This document shows positions 22,901 to 35,660 of a DNA stretch of 64,000 bases, one piece after another. The notes beneath the pieces are model-generated. The model was not told the DNA's origin. It did no database searches and saw nothing but the letters and a program-made list of their open reading frames with translations. This stretch comes from Cordia subcordata (lineage: Eukaryota > Streptophyta > Magnoliopsida > Boraginales > Cordiaceae), in contig JAPTOF010000004.1 in the NCBI GenBank assembly GCA_028554755.1, positions 5,103,001-5,167,000 of the forward strand. The letters are read 5' to 3'. Numbering within the stretch: position 1 is the first letter of the stretch; each line of letters opens with the position of its first letter. The translations under genes and the position numbers were made by a program.

Positions 22901-24946
22901 ATAAACATAGATCTCTGTCCATTTTCTATAGCTTAGATACATAGGAAGCTGAAAAATATTTTTACTATTAAATGCAAGTTTTGGGGCTTCATGTCTCTAA
23001 ATGATAAATGTCTTGCTTCTTGATTTATTTTCATTGGATTGCATGGAGTACCTAAGTTTTCAATTGGATAAACTTGAGAATTGGAGGTTCAAGGACATGT
23101 CATCAAGATGTTAAACTTCCTTTAGATTTTTGTTAGATTTCACTTTCATTTAATTGGTGGAAAAACAAAGGTACCCGATTTTTTCCAGCATATGATTCAA
23201 TTATAATTGAGATAGAAATTTCTTAAAATCTATAAATAATGGAAAATGCAAATAGGTAATAGTCGAAAGGAAAGGCTGTTAAGTTTTAGTAGCTTACCCT
23301 CGTATTTGGAACCAAAATGTTCGTCTATGTCTTCATGATTGTCTTATTAATAACTGTAGGGATTTGTAACCCTTGTTGAGGAAGTTTAACTTTTAGGACC
23401 TGTGTCTAGGAAATTTACTTTTATTCAGAAACTTTTGTTACTTATGTTTGTCAAATTATAACACCAAAAATTACTACTGACTGCATCAGCTGTATTTCTT
23501 AAATTTTTAGTTCGATTAATTGGCATCCTTTGTTTTCAGTGTTAGTAAATAACAGTATTGTAATACTTTGTTCTGTCAAATACATTATTTAGGTTTGAAA
23601 GGGATGAATGCCACAGTTGCTCTTATAGGGCTTTCTGATATCCTGAGGGATCTTTGGTCCAATTAGATCCCAACCCACATTTCCTGTTCTCTTCCAGCAA
23701 CATCATGTGACTTTTTTATGAGATGATGGATTAATCCCTTTTAATGCAAGCTCAAGTGATGAAATCTATTAAACGAATATTTTTAATGGCAATAGTTTGC
23801 TCAATTTTAGAATCAGAACTCCCACTAGGAGTTGTCATAATTGAGGGATAAACTTATGCATAAACCCTCACACATGCAATGTTGTGGGTATGTCTTGTGC
23901 TGCAAACTATTGGTTCATCATAGATCATTTTCAGTAATGCAGGGCCATCATAATATAAAGTATCTTTATTTGGAATACATACCAATTGTTGGTTGGGAGT
24001 TACGAAAATCATCTTCCCTACGTGTTGTCCATTAGAAACAAAAGAAAAGGAGAACTGAAGAAAATATACGTATGCATAGGTGACATAAGGAGAACTGAAA
24101 AAAATATATGCATGCATAGGTGACATACTTTGGTGCATGAGGAATTGTAAAGATGCTTACGAGTCTCTTGTTGATTTTTGGTTAGGTACTCTGGCCAGAG
24201 TGCGGTTGGCAACCTGTTTCTTTAACTGATTTGATTAGTGGTGCCTCGGTCAAAAAATGTTATAGAAAAGCTACTCTTTGCATCCATCCTGATAAGGTAC
24301 AACAGAAAGGCGCAACTCTTCAACAAAAATATATTGCCGAGAAGGTCTTTGACTTGCTGAAGGTACTTGTGTACATCTTTCCCCTTTCTTTTCTTGTCTT
24401 CTCCTTATTCGTTTGAGAATTCAGTCAATGGTTATGGTCCTGCTGAAACAATAAATTGTTGATATTGATATAATGGACACAATGGGGAAATGCCGTTATA
24501 GAATTGAAGTTGTGCCCATTACGGGTGGAGCAGTCCCAGTGGTACTGGGTATATGTCACAGTTTGTGAACTATTCCTCAGCGCCTGTTTCTCATTGAGAA
24601 AGTCAATGTAGATTGACAGTTTTGATGATTTATTACATGTCAAGTTCATCAAAGATTCTTTTTGACGTTTGCATGAAAGATCTTTAGGCTTTTATTATTT
24701 GGGTATGTCTCAACCCAGACAATCAGAATGATCTAATACCTTTTTGCTTAATCATGATTTTATTCCACAATGAGAAAGCGGAAAAGCATGAATACGTTCT
24801 CTTTTGAGTCTGGACTCGGTTTAGTTACCTTCTAGTACCATATGTGCATGCTTCTTTAACTGGTTGGGTGTTTATAGTTCTCATTTTTGCTGCAATTTCT
24901 CAAATAGGAAGCGTGGAACAAATTTAATTCAGAGGAGCTCTTTTAA
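16953..24946 (+). CDS. Auxilin-like J-domain protein (clathrin uncoating)
   Basis: Eight exons: 16953-17524, 19023-20598, 20759-20903, 21005-21102, 21260-21325, 22056-22145, 24186-24362 and 24908-24946. Together they encode 920 residues with the frame kept at every joint. The N-terminus ([18 protein letters not shown]) and repeated FDDLL/FDDNVF and DPF-type motifs fit clathrin/adaptor-binding segments. A proline-rich stretch ([14 protein letters not shown]) lies near residue 395. Residues about 478-690 form a long Arg/Glu/Ala-rich coiled coil. The J domain is at the C-terminus (about 830-920), with helix [14 protein letters not shown], the Hsp70-stimulating HPD at 883-885, and the end [11 protein letters not shown]. 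By family knowledge such proteins recruit Hsc70 to strip clathrin from vesicles. The length matches Arabidopsis auxilin-related proteins 1 and 2 (about 900 residues, from memory). Neighbours are unrelated. Confidence 0.92.
17575..17757. repeat. Tandem duplication (about 93 bp unit) in auxilin intron 1
   Basis: Copy 1 is at about 17575-17667 and copy 2 at 17668-17757. Shared blocks include TTGTTGTTC, TTCTAAAG or CTCTAAAG, TCACTTGCATATA and TTTGCAAAAAGATGTC or its near match. It explains the two similar plus-strand frames here, which are intronic. Confidence 0.85.
24047..24126. repeat. Two-copy 40-bp tandem repeat in auxilin intron 6
   Basis: Units 24047-24086 and 24087-24126 both run from AAGGAGAACTGAA to GCATAGGTGACAT and differ at only a few positions. 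They lie about 60-140 bases before the exon carrying the J-domain core. Confidence 0.92.
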
Positions 24947-26931
24947 GTTGCTATCAGACTGTCTTCAGCTACTCCTGGAAACTCCTTGTGCTGGAAGATT
25001 TGTCGGTTGGTTCCGGAAAATACGTTTCAACACCTGCTATCTTGCATTGCCTTGTTGGTGTTGAATGAGCAGTTGCGGATGCTGAGCTGGCCCGGGAAAT
25101 AAGCTATACTATTCCACTTCGTTCCTTCCTGTACATTGATATCAATGCCGGCAATGCACGGGATCTGCAGCTTGAGATTGCCGTCAGGTGCCTGAGTAAC
25201 ATTTTTCCTATCCTTCTCTGCATCTATAGTATATTGAGCCATCGTCCTTGTGATATGTGAATCGGATGGTTGTCTTTTGCTGATTCTTTTCTCTTTGGGG
25301 GGGTTGTTAATTTTGTTGTATTTCATTTGTTTGTACAAGATGACAATCGGTGTATTCTCTGTATCGAACACTCAAACGAGTGATGTATCAGTATTCAGCA
25401 AGATTCAATTGAAGATAAAATATATGTCGTTCAGTTTTCTGCTGAGAGTTTTGGTTTTATAGCGCGCATAATCTGAATTCTACAAGTCAATTTTCCGTCT
25501 CCGATTTGTACGGTAAGGTTTGCAAACCTCCGTTCCCGCTCTGTGACTGTTGGATATCCGGTGCAGTTCAGCTGGATTATATGGCTTTTCGCCTTTTGCT
25601 GTTGTTGGTTTTCATATGCATCCACCTTCTTCACGTTACGTGTTACTAAAATTCTTCAATATCCACCTTTTACCTTTTATTGCTTGTCAAGATATTTATG
25701 GGTCTGTGTGAATTGTCTTTTTTTTTTCAGAAAAAAATATTTTTTTTTCTTTAAAAAAGTTATATTAAATTTGTAATAACTATTTAATTTGGCTTTCAAA
25801 AAAGTTAAAACTCTGAAAAAAGTTCAAAATAATTTTTTTGAAAAGTCAGAATTTTTAATTTCTTAAAAAAATTATTTTAAAAAAATTATTAAAAAATACT
25901 TTTAAAAAAAGTCAATTTAAAGGAGCCCTATATGTATTATGTGTGACTTGCACAATGCTGGGGTTTCAATGTTAATCTGATATTATTAAATATTATATAA
26001 TTATTTATAAATTAAATTAATAACATTAAAAGTTGTATTTAAAAATAAAAATATTATAAATTATACTTTAAATTTTGGTTGAAATTGATTTTAATTCACT
26101 TATATAAATAGATATAAGGATTTTAAAAAAATAAGCAATCAAAATATATTATGTTGACATGTTGTGATGAATCAAATAGTAATAAATGACAATTTTTACG
26201 ACGGAAAATTGGGATAGTGGACTTTAGCTTTAGCCTTGTGTGTATTACAAGGCAATATTTTTGCTTTATTTACTCATGCCATGTCTCACGCTCTCATGGT
26301 TCTTTTTTCTTTTCCTTTTGAAACACCTTTCCAATTTGCATAATTCAATTTTCAAATTCTCTTATATATATATATATATATATATATGTAGGGAGAGAGA
26401 GTAAAATTTATGTTTTTCTTTTAATGTCGTATATTCTAATTCTATTAATTTTTTAAAAAATTAAAAACTTGAAAATTTAAAATTAAAAAATAAAAATAAA
26501 ACACATAATTATTACAAAAGTAAAAATAAAAAGTAATTATAAAATTTTAATTTTTTATTTTAAAATTTAATTTTCCTACAATTTGTATTATTTTTATAAT
26601 TTAAATAATATATTTATAATAATAAAATGTAATTTTTATGAATTTTTTTATTAAGAATGTTTTCCCAATGTGATAACGAACACAAAAGGACATTTCTGAT
26701 GTCACAACCAAATAACAAAAGATATTTTATTTTTTCCAAAAATATATTATTTTCAAAAACTATTTTCCCTAACAAGTTTTATTTGTCAGCAAACAAGAGA
26801 GCCTAAAAATACCCATTTATTTAATGCAATACTTTACTTGCTTCTAGAGGGTGGGCTAATCAATATTGTCATTCAGCCTCGCTTTTTCTTTTTTCGCTCT
26901 TGAATTGGTTTCTTAAACACTCGAAGCAACC
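24947..26931. other. Auxilin 3' flank, AT-rich spacer and INTS7 upstream region
   Basis: The first 400-500 bases are less AT-rich and probably hold the auxilin 3' untranslated region. From about 25720 to 26800 the DNA is dense poly-A/poly-T, including a TA repeat near 26363-26386. The last 100 bases before 26932 are pyrimidine-rich and probably the leader of the next gene. No gene is supported within it. Confidence 0.5.
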
Positions 26932-29900
26932 ATGGACAAAACCCCAGCTGCTTGTGCCATGGAATGGAGCATCCACCTTGACAAATGCCTCCGCTCTAAA
27001 ATACCCGGTACGCAAAACAATTAGTTTTTCTGATTATATTTTCTATTAAAAATTCATCTTTAATTGAAATTGAATATTTTTTGTTATTTTATAGCCGTGT
27101 TTTTTTTTTTCCTAATTTTAAAAAATTTTCGATTTGGGTTTTGTATTTCATCAGGCAAAGCTATTGAAGGCATTCTAGAAATAGGTTCAAGACTCGAGTG
27201 GTGGAGCAGTGAGCCAAACCTTACGATGGCGGAATACAAAATGTTCGGCTTGATCCCTGGCGAGGATAAGCTATTCCTGAACGCAATTTTTCTCCGCCTA
27301 GCGGATGCGTTTAGGCTAGGGGACAAGCGGACCAAGATTTGCGTCGTAAAGATGTTCTTATCGCTGCGAAAGAAATGTCGAAAAATGGGAGGAGATGGGG
27401 GCATTTTGTGTAAGGATAGATTAGAGAATTACCAAGAGTTGTTAAGGAGAGTGAAGATGGTTTTTGATAGTGGGGATGTGGAGGAAAGAGCTTTGGCTTT
27501 AGGTTTGTTTGGTTGCTGGGCTAATATAGCCAAGGATAGTGCTCATATTCGGTATCTCCTCCTTTCGAGTTTGGTCTCCAGTGATGTTCTTGAGGTAATG
27601 ATCTGTGGGCACGTAACTGATGCATTTGTTGTGCTTTGTTATACTTACTTGGGAATGTTGCACTTTTTCGTATTGTGACTGTGATTACTTTGAATAATTT
27701 TGTAGTCCATAAAGAGTTGCATATACTTTTAGTGTATCCTAAAAATTGGTGATAGTCTTGGGGGGAAAAGAAATTCATAGAGTTGGAAGTGCTGAGCTTA
27801 TTGTCAACATGCCAATAGTCTTCATGTGATTTAATCTGGAATAGGGGAGTTGCTTTGTATGTCCTATGTCAGATCATGGACATTATAATCACCAGCATGA
27901 ATATTGCTAACTGTAGCTTCCTATTATCTTAGGCATAAAATCTTGAAGATTTACATACAGTGTTGGTAGACATTAAGAGGCATAAAATCGTAAAATTTAC
28001 ATATAATGTTGGTATACATATTAAGCCTTCAAATCACGTCTCCAAATTCACTGCAAGCACAGACGAGTAAGGGAACTGTGATTTTGACATTTGGTTTAAG
28101 ACATTGATATTATGTGATAGAAGGAATTTAGGTTTCGATTATATGTTTTTATTGGCAATGCGATGAAGAAGTTTGAATGGGAATAAGTCCATGGCTAAGT
28201 GGTTTTATTTATTTCCCATTCAAGATAAACGGCAGAACAGCTTGACTAGCTGGTGACAATACCAGAAATTTGTGGAATTGACCCTATTTGAAATGAGGTT
28301 AAAGGCCTAAGAAAGGACAGTATTCTCCTTCAGCACCAAATGTTCTTTTATACATGGAATATGAAGTCTGCTTGTTTCATTTTGATTGAGATGTATACCT
28401 TTTCCAATTGAGATGTGTGTATAAGTCTCATTTGTGTTTCTCCATTTGAAGAGTCAAATGTAACTGGTGAAATGTTCCGCAGGTCAAAGCCTCTTTATTT
28501 GCCAGCAGTTGCTTTTGCGAGATGGCGGATGACTTTGCTTCTGTTTTCTTGGAGATACTGGTTAATAACTTGATCTCGAGTGAAACAAGTTCAGTTAGGT
28601 TAGCAGCGGCGCGAGCTTTTGCTAAACTACATCGCCCTTTTTTACTTGCAGATAGAACTTTTAAGGTTTTGTTGCTCTCACTTCCTACTAAGGATCTTGT
28701 CTCTGTGTCATAAAATTTTCCTTTTCTTGCACCTGCCATAGATTTCCACAATGAAGAGCTACTATTGTGTTGTTTTGGATGATTGGCCTTGCATGGGACG
28801 GTGAGATGCATGTTTATGTATTATAAGCATTGCTCTCTTTCGTGTTAATCAAGAGGCTGTATCCTGTAGGCACAGGTGCTAAGATGTGATATATCTGATG
28901 CTACAAATAGTCATAGAGAAAAAGATAAAGATACCAAATTTTATGCACACATGCATTTTGGGATACTCAGATTTTGTAGTGCGTCACTGAAGTGATAATT
29001 TCAGACAGGTTTAAAGCTGGCCCTAGATTCATCTGAGGAGGACTTTGCTGCTGTGATGCTGATTTCGCTTTCAAAAATTGCTTCCAAGTGGACACTCTTG
29101 ATTCCTGGCCAGGTGCATACTCTGCTTAATTGTAAGATACAAGTTCTGATCTGGTTTCCCTTCTATAACTTTAAGTTTAAGCCTTGGGCCTGCATGAATA
29201 TATCCTGTCCGTTATCCGCTGCTCGAAAGGTAAAAAGAGAAGAAGAAATAGCAAAAAGAATTATCAAGCTTCACCGTTGTATACTCACAGAATTGATTTT
29301 GCTCGTTGTAATCATCAACAGAAAAATATATGAGAAAGTGTGGTTACTTGGATACATAGGTTGCCTAGTAAATTGATTACCTATTAAGTGATAACTTTGT
29401 GGAAGTTTGCCAAGGTTTTAGGAGGGATTTGTGGCGTACTATCTTCCTCAATCTTAGACAGTGTAGAGAAGTTGGTAACCTATTAAAATTCAGCTAATGT
29501 TTGGTTAAGGTCGGTTAATGCAAAAGGTGAGTCTATGCCTGTGGGTTCCTGCAAACTAGATGATTGAGAAGTTAGTTGATAGATATGGCAAGAGATGCTT
29601 TATCTGGTTTTCTCTCATAGAACAAAGAATTGCTTAATAACATCAAACATCTAACTGTTTTGTGACTAGAAGATCACAAGTGAAAAAGAAAAAAAGGTCA
29701 TGTGAGCTAAAGTTAGCATTTCTGCTTGTAACATTAATAAGAGAATGCATTCATTCTCACTGATCACCACTATACACATGCCTTCTTTGTCAAGGATTAG
29801 CACAGATGATATAATGGTGTAACTCGTATATCTGATGTCTTTCATTTGAGGTTTACCGATGATCTGCTTCTAAACCTCTAGTCATTTTGTTGCAGCTAAA

Positions 29901-32878
29901 AATTATTTTCTCATTTTTGAGTAAGAAGATGACTCTAAAGTTGCAACTGACAGCATTGAGATGTTTACGCATTATATTTGCAAGAGGAGTATGTCATTTG
30001 CCTCTAAATCCAGAAGCAATTCAGAATTTTCTCAACATTATAGATGAATCTGAATCTCCATTGGTTTTGCGGTCTGAAGGTCTAAGAATCTTGTACAAGG
30101 TAATACCTTTGCTTGTATATTGGAAATTGCAAGAGCATTAACATTAATAGTTGCTAAAATTTCCAATGTACAGGTTCTTGTATATTACTTACCTGGGCCT
30201 AACATAGAGGTTCTGTTTAGAGATGTGACAAACATAATACAAAATTCAGTCATGTCAAAGAGGCTTTTTGCTTTCCATGTTCTAGTTGATTTTTCCAAAA
30301 ATCTTTTCAAAGTACCAGAGCTGGCGTTAGATGGAACTGGTCCCACTTTGGCATCCCAACTGATTTTATTTATTATGGATCGCATCTCATTGCTTGTGGA
30401 GTCAAATGTGGATGTTTATCAACTGGATACAGAGATGAAGCTTGAGTTGAAAAGTCTGCTTAACCTTTTATTTGATCTGGAGAAAGAAAATTCAGATTTT
30501 GCTGGTCTAATGCTGGACAAAATGTGCGGATTGACTGACAATTTGGTAAGGGTACTTGAAAGAAATGAATTCAAACTTAAGGCGGACTTGTTGAATTCTG
30601 AGGCCACAGGATCTAGAAGAGAAGCTGAGATTTCCTTTTCATCAGATATTATGCTTTGCCTCTCAAAACTAGTTGTTGCTTGCTTAGAAGACCATCCTTA
30701 TGAAGTTTCTTCTAAAGTTCTTAATGTGGTGAAGCTTCTGGTAGAAAATATACGTCAGTGCACTTTTTTTGATGTTTATACTCACACTGTCTACTCGGTG
30801 TTGTTCCATGCCTTTATCACGTATAGTTGTACGTGGCTTGAAGTTGACAAAATGACAAATTTCAATGGAAGCTCCGGACAACCTTGTGATGATCCTCCAT
30901 TCTGTGATAGTTACATTCTTGAGCATGAAATTATCACCATTGAGTATGCCAAGAAAGTAATGGGAAGAAAAGATAATTGGGCTTCTTACAAAATTGCGAA
31001 ATATGCAGCATGTAGAGGGGTATGGTCTGCAGCTGCTATCATATTTGAGAAACTGCCCATGGTTCAGTCTCATTACTGTAATTGCTGGTTGAAAACCTTG
31101 GCTCAGATTTCCAGTTCAGAGAGGCAAATTGAATTGTTGGGTCGTCTCCATTCCAAAGGCAATTCAAGTGATAAAGAAGAGGGTGTTACCTGCAAGATCA
31201 ATCTGCTTAACTGCATCGAAACTCTCCATGAAGCTTGTAACATTTATCTCCTCTCAGAACAAAAACTAGCAGCTTCTAGTACTGGTTTTAACTTCTGTTT
31301 CCAACGATGGTTATTGACTCTCAGAGCAAAGGTTTTGGGAACTGTTGTCAATTTAGTTAACCTCATACATACAAATTCATTTGCACCAGATAGCACTAGC
31401 AGAAATGGACAAGTTGACAGAAGTAAAAGAGTCAACTCTCTGGTTCATACTTTCACCCAGGTGTCTAACCAGTTTAAGTATTTAGCTCTAGAATTTGATT
31501 TATTGGCAATGTCTTTCATAGGCATGGACAGCAAGAGTATGATAATCATATTGGTGCTTGCTCTAAGTTGTTCATTATTGGCCTTTGGTACTGGGTTTGC
31601 CTGTTTCATCTTGAACTCAGACGCTTCAGAAAGAATTGAGATGTGTGATTCAGAACAGCCGCTATATGGTTTGCTAATACAAGATCTAGTTGGACGATTG
31701 TGGCGTTTAGACTGTAAAACCTGCACAAATTTAAGGAAGCTTTTGAAGGTTTTCCAAGGGTCTAAGAGCATTTCTTTCCCCCGCTCCAGAAAACTAATTG
31801 CTGGCACTTGTTATGAAGCAAGGGCTATCGTTGAACTCTGTCAGTATGCTGTAACAGGGATTAGTGGCTTGCAAAATAGGGCTAGCGAAGTAGATAGTGA
31901 TGAGGGCACATTCCAAATCTTCAAGGATAGTCTACAAATTCTACTCAATATTATATCAATATGGATTCAGATCCCTTTTCAGATTCCCAATCATTTCTTT
32001 CAAGTGAGGTATGTTGGACAAGTGTATTAGCTTTGTGGTATTTGTGTCTAGTTACATTCTGTGCACTCAGAGGTAAATAAGTTACTACTTTAACTTATTT
32101 CATGCCATAATGGGTGGATATCAGAATGAATCCATATTAATTCACATAAAGCAAACTTGTACTGTTACTGTTGAAGTGGCTTTAATTGTTTACGAGATGG
32201 CTCTTTAACACAAATCCAAGGATGATATAACATTTATGATTATAGCCATTCTTCATGCCAGTTAGTGAGATCTTTCCTTATTATTTGCATTATATTCTTA
32301 TTTCAAAGCTGTCAATAAATTCCAGGCCCTGTCTCTCCTGTGATCTTTATCTGACGAATGGAGAAGGCATAAATGTAGATGGGATATCTTTGGCGTCAGG
32401 CTTCAATATACCATTGAATCTCTGTCTACAGTTAAGAAACATGCCACCTGACTTGCCAGTTAAACAGTTCAAGTTCTACTGTATCCTTCGCTGTACAAGA
32501 TCTATAGATACACCAGCCCCTATTGGAAATGATAAATGGCAAATACAGTTGAGTTTTCAGGACTCTCGAGCTGAAGATATGGTTAAGTTGCATTTAAGGT
32601 TATTTCACTATGTGACTGGGTCAAATAATGTTAATGACACGCGGAGGACAAGTTCTGGAGGTGATAATTGGGTTGTAGATGAGTTTGTGTGTTTTCATCC
32701 TACTAAAAGAGGGCAAGGATTTTCAACTTGCTTGCTTGATGTCTCTAAATTTCCAGTGGGTTCTTACAGAATCAAGTGGCTTAGTTGTTGTATAGACAGC
32801 AATGGTTCTTATTGGAACCTCCTCCCTCTGAATGCTGGTCCGGTCTTCAGTATATTGAGATCCCCCAGTTGCGGATGA
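26932..32878 (+). CDS. INTS7: Integrator complex subunit 7 homologue (EMB1895-like)
   Basis: Seven exons: 26932-27007, 27155-27594, 28483-28665, 29005-29112, 29896-30099, 30174-32008 and 32326-32878. They encode 1132 residues, almost the length I recall for Arabidopsis EMB1895 (At4g20060). The N-terminus (MDKTPAACAMEWSIHLDKCL) begins an alpha-helical ARM/HEAT-like protein with repeats such as SSVRLAAARAFAKL and LKLQLTALRCLRIIFARGV over about the first 450 residues. A large central exon encodes further helical repeats. The last exon encodes a beta-rich C-terminal part (PLNLCLQLRNMPPDLPVKQF). Integrator cleaves snRNA 3' ends and attenuates RNA polymerase II. Subunit 7 is a scaffold without catalysis. 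The Arabidopsis mutant name indicates embryo lethality. Phases agree at all joints, and no exon need be assumed in the 29113-29895 intron. Confidence 0.87.
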
Positions 32879-34424
32879 CATCATGAAAGTCCTCAAGGCC
32901 TTCTTTTTTTGTTGCTCTGAGCCTATGAGAAGCTTTCTCATTCTTTTCTGGTACATGCGCATAGAAACTTATTGTTTCTTGGTATATATTGGCCATTTTT
33001 ACAGAAGTATCGATTATGCCATCTTCAGTTGTCTGCCACTTTCCATTCTTTACCTTCTCTTTCAGTAAATTCGATGTTTGTTCTCCATGTTATACTCAGG
33101 GGGAAGGAAAAAAAGAAAAACAGAAAAGCACAGGCACATGGATGCTTATCTGTGTTATGCTTCTGCTGCTTACCTTGGCAGGGCTTCTCTTTTCTTTTGG
33201 TTTGCTTACCGTGAGGTGAAGGGATTTTACAATCTTCACTTTGAATGGAACTCTCTGATCAGGTTTATGATAATACGAAGTTTCAATTTTGATATTTTGG
33301 AGTGTCATTAGTCTATTTTCCCTTGATGGAAGTGCTGGATACATATGCTCGTTGTCCATGATCATTCCATATCTCCTTTATCGAACTGCTTAAGAATGTG
33401 ACCTAACCAATGAGAAAATGAAGCCAGGGTGAGAGGACCATGTCTGCAGTCTGCCATATGATGCAGCAACTGTGGTTGGGACAACCAATATCCTAATCTT
33501 TCTAATCAGTGAGGACACGAGACAATGGTGAGAGGGCCTTGTATGAAGTTTTTGCTGCATGACATTGCAACTTTTGTTGGGATCATATCTCTTAATCTTG
33601 TCAAACTATTAGCTCGTGTGCCACCTTCCATTGAATGGTATATTTGCTGTCAAAAGTGCATACCGTCAGAGGCTAGGATTTTCTCATACGGGCTGGGCAT
33701 CATCATCACCATGGGTTGAGAATAAAGTAGTTTGAGGTATACTGGAGGGCTGTAGATCCTGAAAAAAGTTGAGCATTTTGTTTGGCATGCTTGTAAAGAC
33801 AGCTTTTTCTTCCGGAGAATCTAGCTAGATGTCAAATGATGTGGGCAGTTCATGGCATGTGGTCTAGAGTCTAATGAAGGTTACAAATTGTTTCTGTGAG
33901 TAATGACGTGATGGTGGAGGTCTGTGCTTGGCTGGAGATTGGATGTAGTTCAGGTCAAAGGTTTCTTTCATTTTGGTTTCAGCAAGTCTGGAGTTATGAC
34001 AATAAGATGCTGATCAATTTTTTTGTGATTATTGGGAAATTTTGTCTATTTGTGACAGCGGGGTTCACAGGGGCAGGTGCTGGAGTAGCATGGATGTTGC
34101 ATTAGCAGCAGATGAGCTGATAAGGGACTTCTGTGGGGCACATGGTAACAGGGCCAGAACCTCAATTTTGATGTAGGTGTAGCTGCCGATTCTGGCGCTA
34201 CTGCTGGAGCCATTGCTCCAGATGAAGATGGTGACTGTTTCATTGCTCTTTTTCAACTTTGCTCCCCAGTGGCAGCCAGCAGTATTACTGAAAGGTGCTG
34301 CTATTGAAGCCGTTCAGTTTGCTAAAGATAAGTTTGAGAGGCAAGTCATCTCCCGAGGTGATTGCAGGCAAAACAACGGTTGTCTCCCCATCACATCATC
34401 ATTTTGATTGTGTTTGCGTTGAAT
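32879..34424. other. INTS7 3' flank and intergenic DNA
   Basis: The first few hundred bases are probably the INTS7 3' untranslated region. The several overlapping plus-strand frames at 32883-33311 are hydrophobic and have no domain. Beyond 33700 the base composition is unusually balanced for this window, and short frames near 34065-34256 look like chance. I see no intact gene. Confidence 0.45.
33428..33602. repeat. Diverged 75-bp direct repeat, period about 100
   Basis: Copy 1 (about 33428-33503) and copy 2 (about 33528-33602) share GGTGAGAGG-CC-TGT, GCAACT-T-GTTGGGA and CTTAATCTT-like blocks in the same order. Divergence is substantial, so this is an old duplication. Confidence 0.6.
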
Positions 34425-34703
34425 CTTTTTTTTGTTTTTTGATAACCTTAGAAAACATTTCTACCCACCTAACCCACGATATACAGACAACATTAGTCCT
34501 GGCCCTAACGGCCCCAACATGCTTGCCTCCTACCATTGGCCAAATGGGTAGATGTGAACCAAAACTCACGGGTGCAACAGCTTGTCCCAAGGCATGCACC
34601 AGGTAAGTCAAAAGCTTGATCTTCAGAGCAGTTTGCAGGACTCAAACTCACAATTTCAGGAAAGTTGCTTTTTGCCACTTACCACTAGAGCTACCCTTGG
34701 GGG
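34425..34703 (-). mobile_element. tRNA-derived SINE with clear target duplication
   Basis: Read on the minus strand, the element starts with a tRNA-like head: an A-box-like segment (GTAGCTCTAGTGGTAAG, near 34694-34678) and a B-box-like segment (GAGTTTGAGTC) about 30 bases later. It then has a unique body and an A-rich tail (TCAAAAAACAAAAAAAAGA). Both sides carry the same 16 bases with one mismatch: TGTGTTTGCGTTGAAT at 34409-34424 and TGTGTTTGCGCTGAAT at 34704-34719, the signature of LINE-driven insertion. The length is about 279 bp. I could not name the SINE family. The frames on both strands here are not genes. Confidence 0.88.
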
Positions 34704-34719
34704 TGTGTTTGCGCTGAAT

Positions 34720-35221
34720 TTTGACGGCTACTTTGGAGTCAATTTTATTTGTCAATGGGGGGCGGTCTCAGAGACAAGGTTGCTCGCGGTTTGGCCAATA
34801 TCTCTGAGGGCAACAGAATAGTAGTGTGACTACTTAATGTAAAAACCTTCATTTGGTAGTAGAATCTGCATGTTCATTATTCACACATTATCTTTCTTTC
34901 TTCATTCTCTTTTGTTAAATTTTAATTGTAATAACATATAAAATATAGTCAAGCAACTTGTAATTTTGGAATTGAGCATGTTTGATGGAAATATACTTGA
35001 ATTATCTAGATTTAGAGAGAAAAAAAGAATAGTTAATTTAAAAAATTTAAAAATTACAAGTAAACATATTATTCTTCCAATAAAAGTTTTGACTTCTACT
35101 AATATACGATGACATTATAATGGATGAGACAATTCTGCATATACAAGTGTCATTATATTTTGACTCAAAAGAATATCTAAAAGTAAATTTAAATGAGTTT
35201 TTGAATCTTAATGGAAAATGT
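34720..35221. other. AT-rich intergenic DNA between two SINEs
   Basis: No gene is supported. Sequence up to about 34830 is mixed in composition; the rest is AT-rich without recognisable element ends. Confidence 0.5.
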
Positions 35222-35466
35222 AGAGGAGTCTAGAGAGTAAGTGATGGACATTATTTTTAGTGGTGAAGATTTGAGTTCAAATCTCGTGAGTAATGGGGGG
35301 TTGGGAAAGGTCAGAGGTGTGGATGCTTAAACATCTCAAGAGGGATTGGGTTGGGATGAGGTTGAGGGTAAACATGGGGGTTAAAGAATTTTATGAGGGA
35401 CGAGGATTGGAGCAGAGAGATGAGGGTTTAAAATAAAAAAAGTTTTAAAAAAAAAGAAAAGAAAAA
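35222..35466 (+). mobile_element. Probable second SINE
   Basis: A good B-box-like motif (GAGTTCAAATCTC, near 35274-35286) follows a weaker A-box-like stretch (GAGAGTAAGTGATGG). A G-rich body then leads to an A-rich tail at about 35428-35465. The flanks read GAAAATGTA on the left and GAAAAATGTA on the right, a possible target duplication. The borders are less certain than for the SINE at 34425, because the tail is also involved in a local duplication. Confidence 0.5.
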
Positions 35467-35660
35467 TGTACTCTAGAAAACTCCATAGTTATTTGTGAGT
35501 TTGAGTATTATGTGGTCACTACTAATAATTCATTGTGAGGGACAAAGGTGAAAACTTTAAAAATAAAAAAGACAAAAAAAAGGAAAAGAAAAAAAAGTAC
35601 TCCAGGAAACTCTATAGTTATTTGTGTATTTTGTGGTCACCACTAATAATAATTTATGTT
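35395..35660. repeat. Imperfect tandem duplication, period 129-141 bp
   Basis: Copy 1 begins at GAGGGAC (35395) and copy 2 at GAGGGAC (35537). Both then have an A-rich run, TACTC-AG-AAACTC (35469 and 35598), ATAGTTATTTGTG and GTGGTCAC-ACTAATAAT. The first copy includes the A-rich tail of the probable SINE, so the duplication happened after that insertion. It lies about 340-600 bases upstream of the start codon at 36002. Confidence 0.85.

Noticed and set aside
29160..29232. Possible extra INTS7 exon ending at a GT near 29230
   Set aside because: The protein is continuous and of expected length (1132 residues) without it, and its translation has no family resemblance.
34399..34611. Frames on both strands around the SINE
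   Set aside because: They lie inside a tRNA-derived SINE and have no protein family content.
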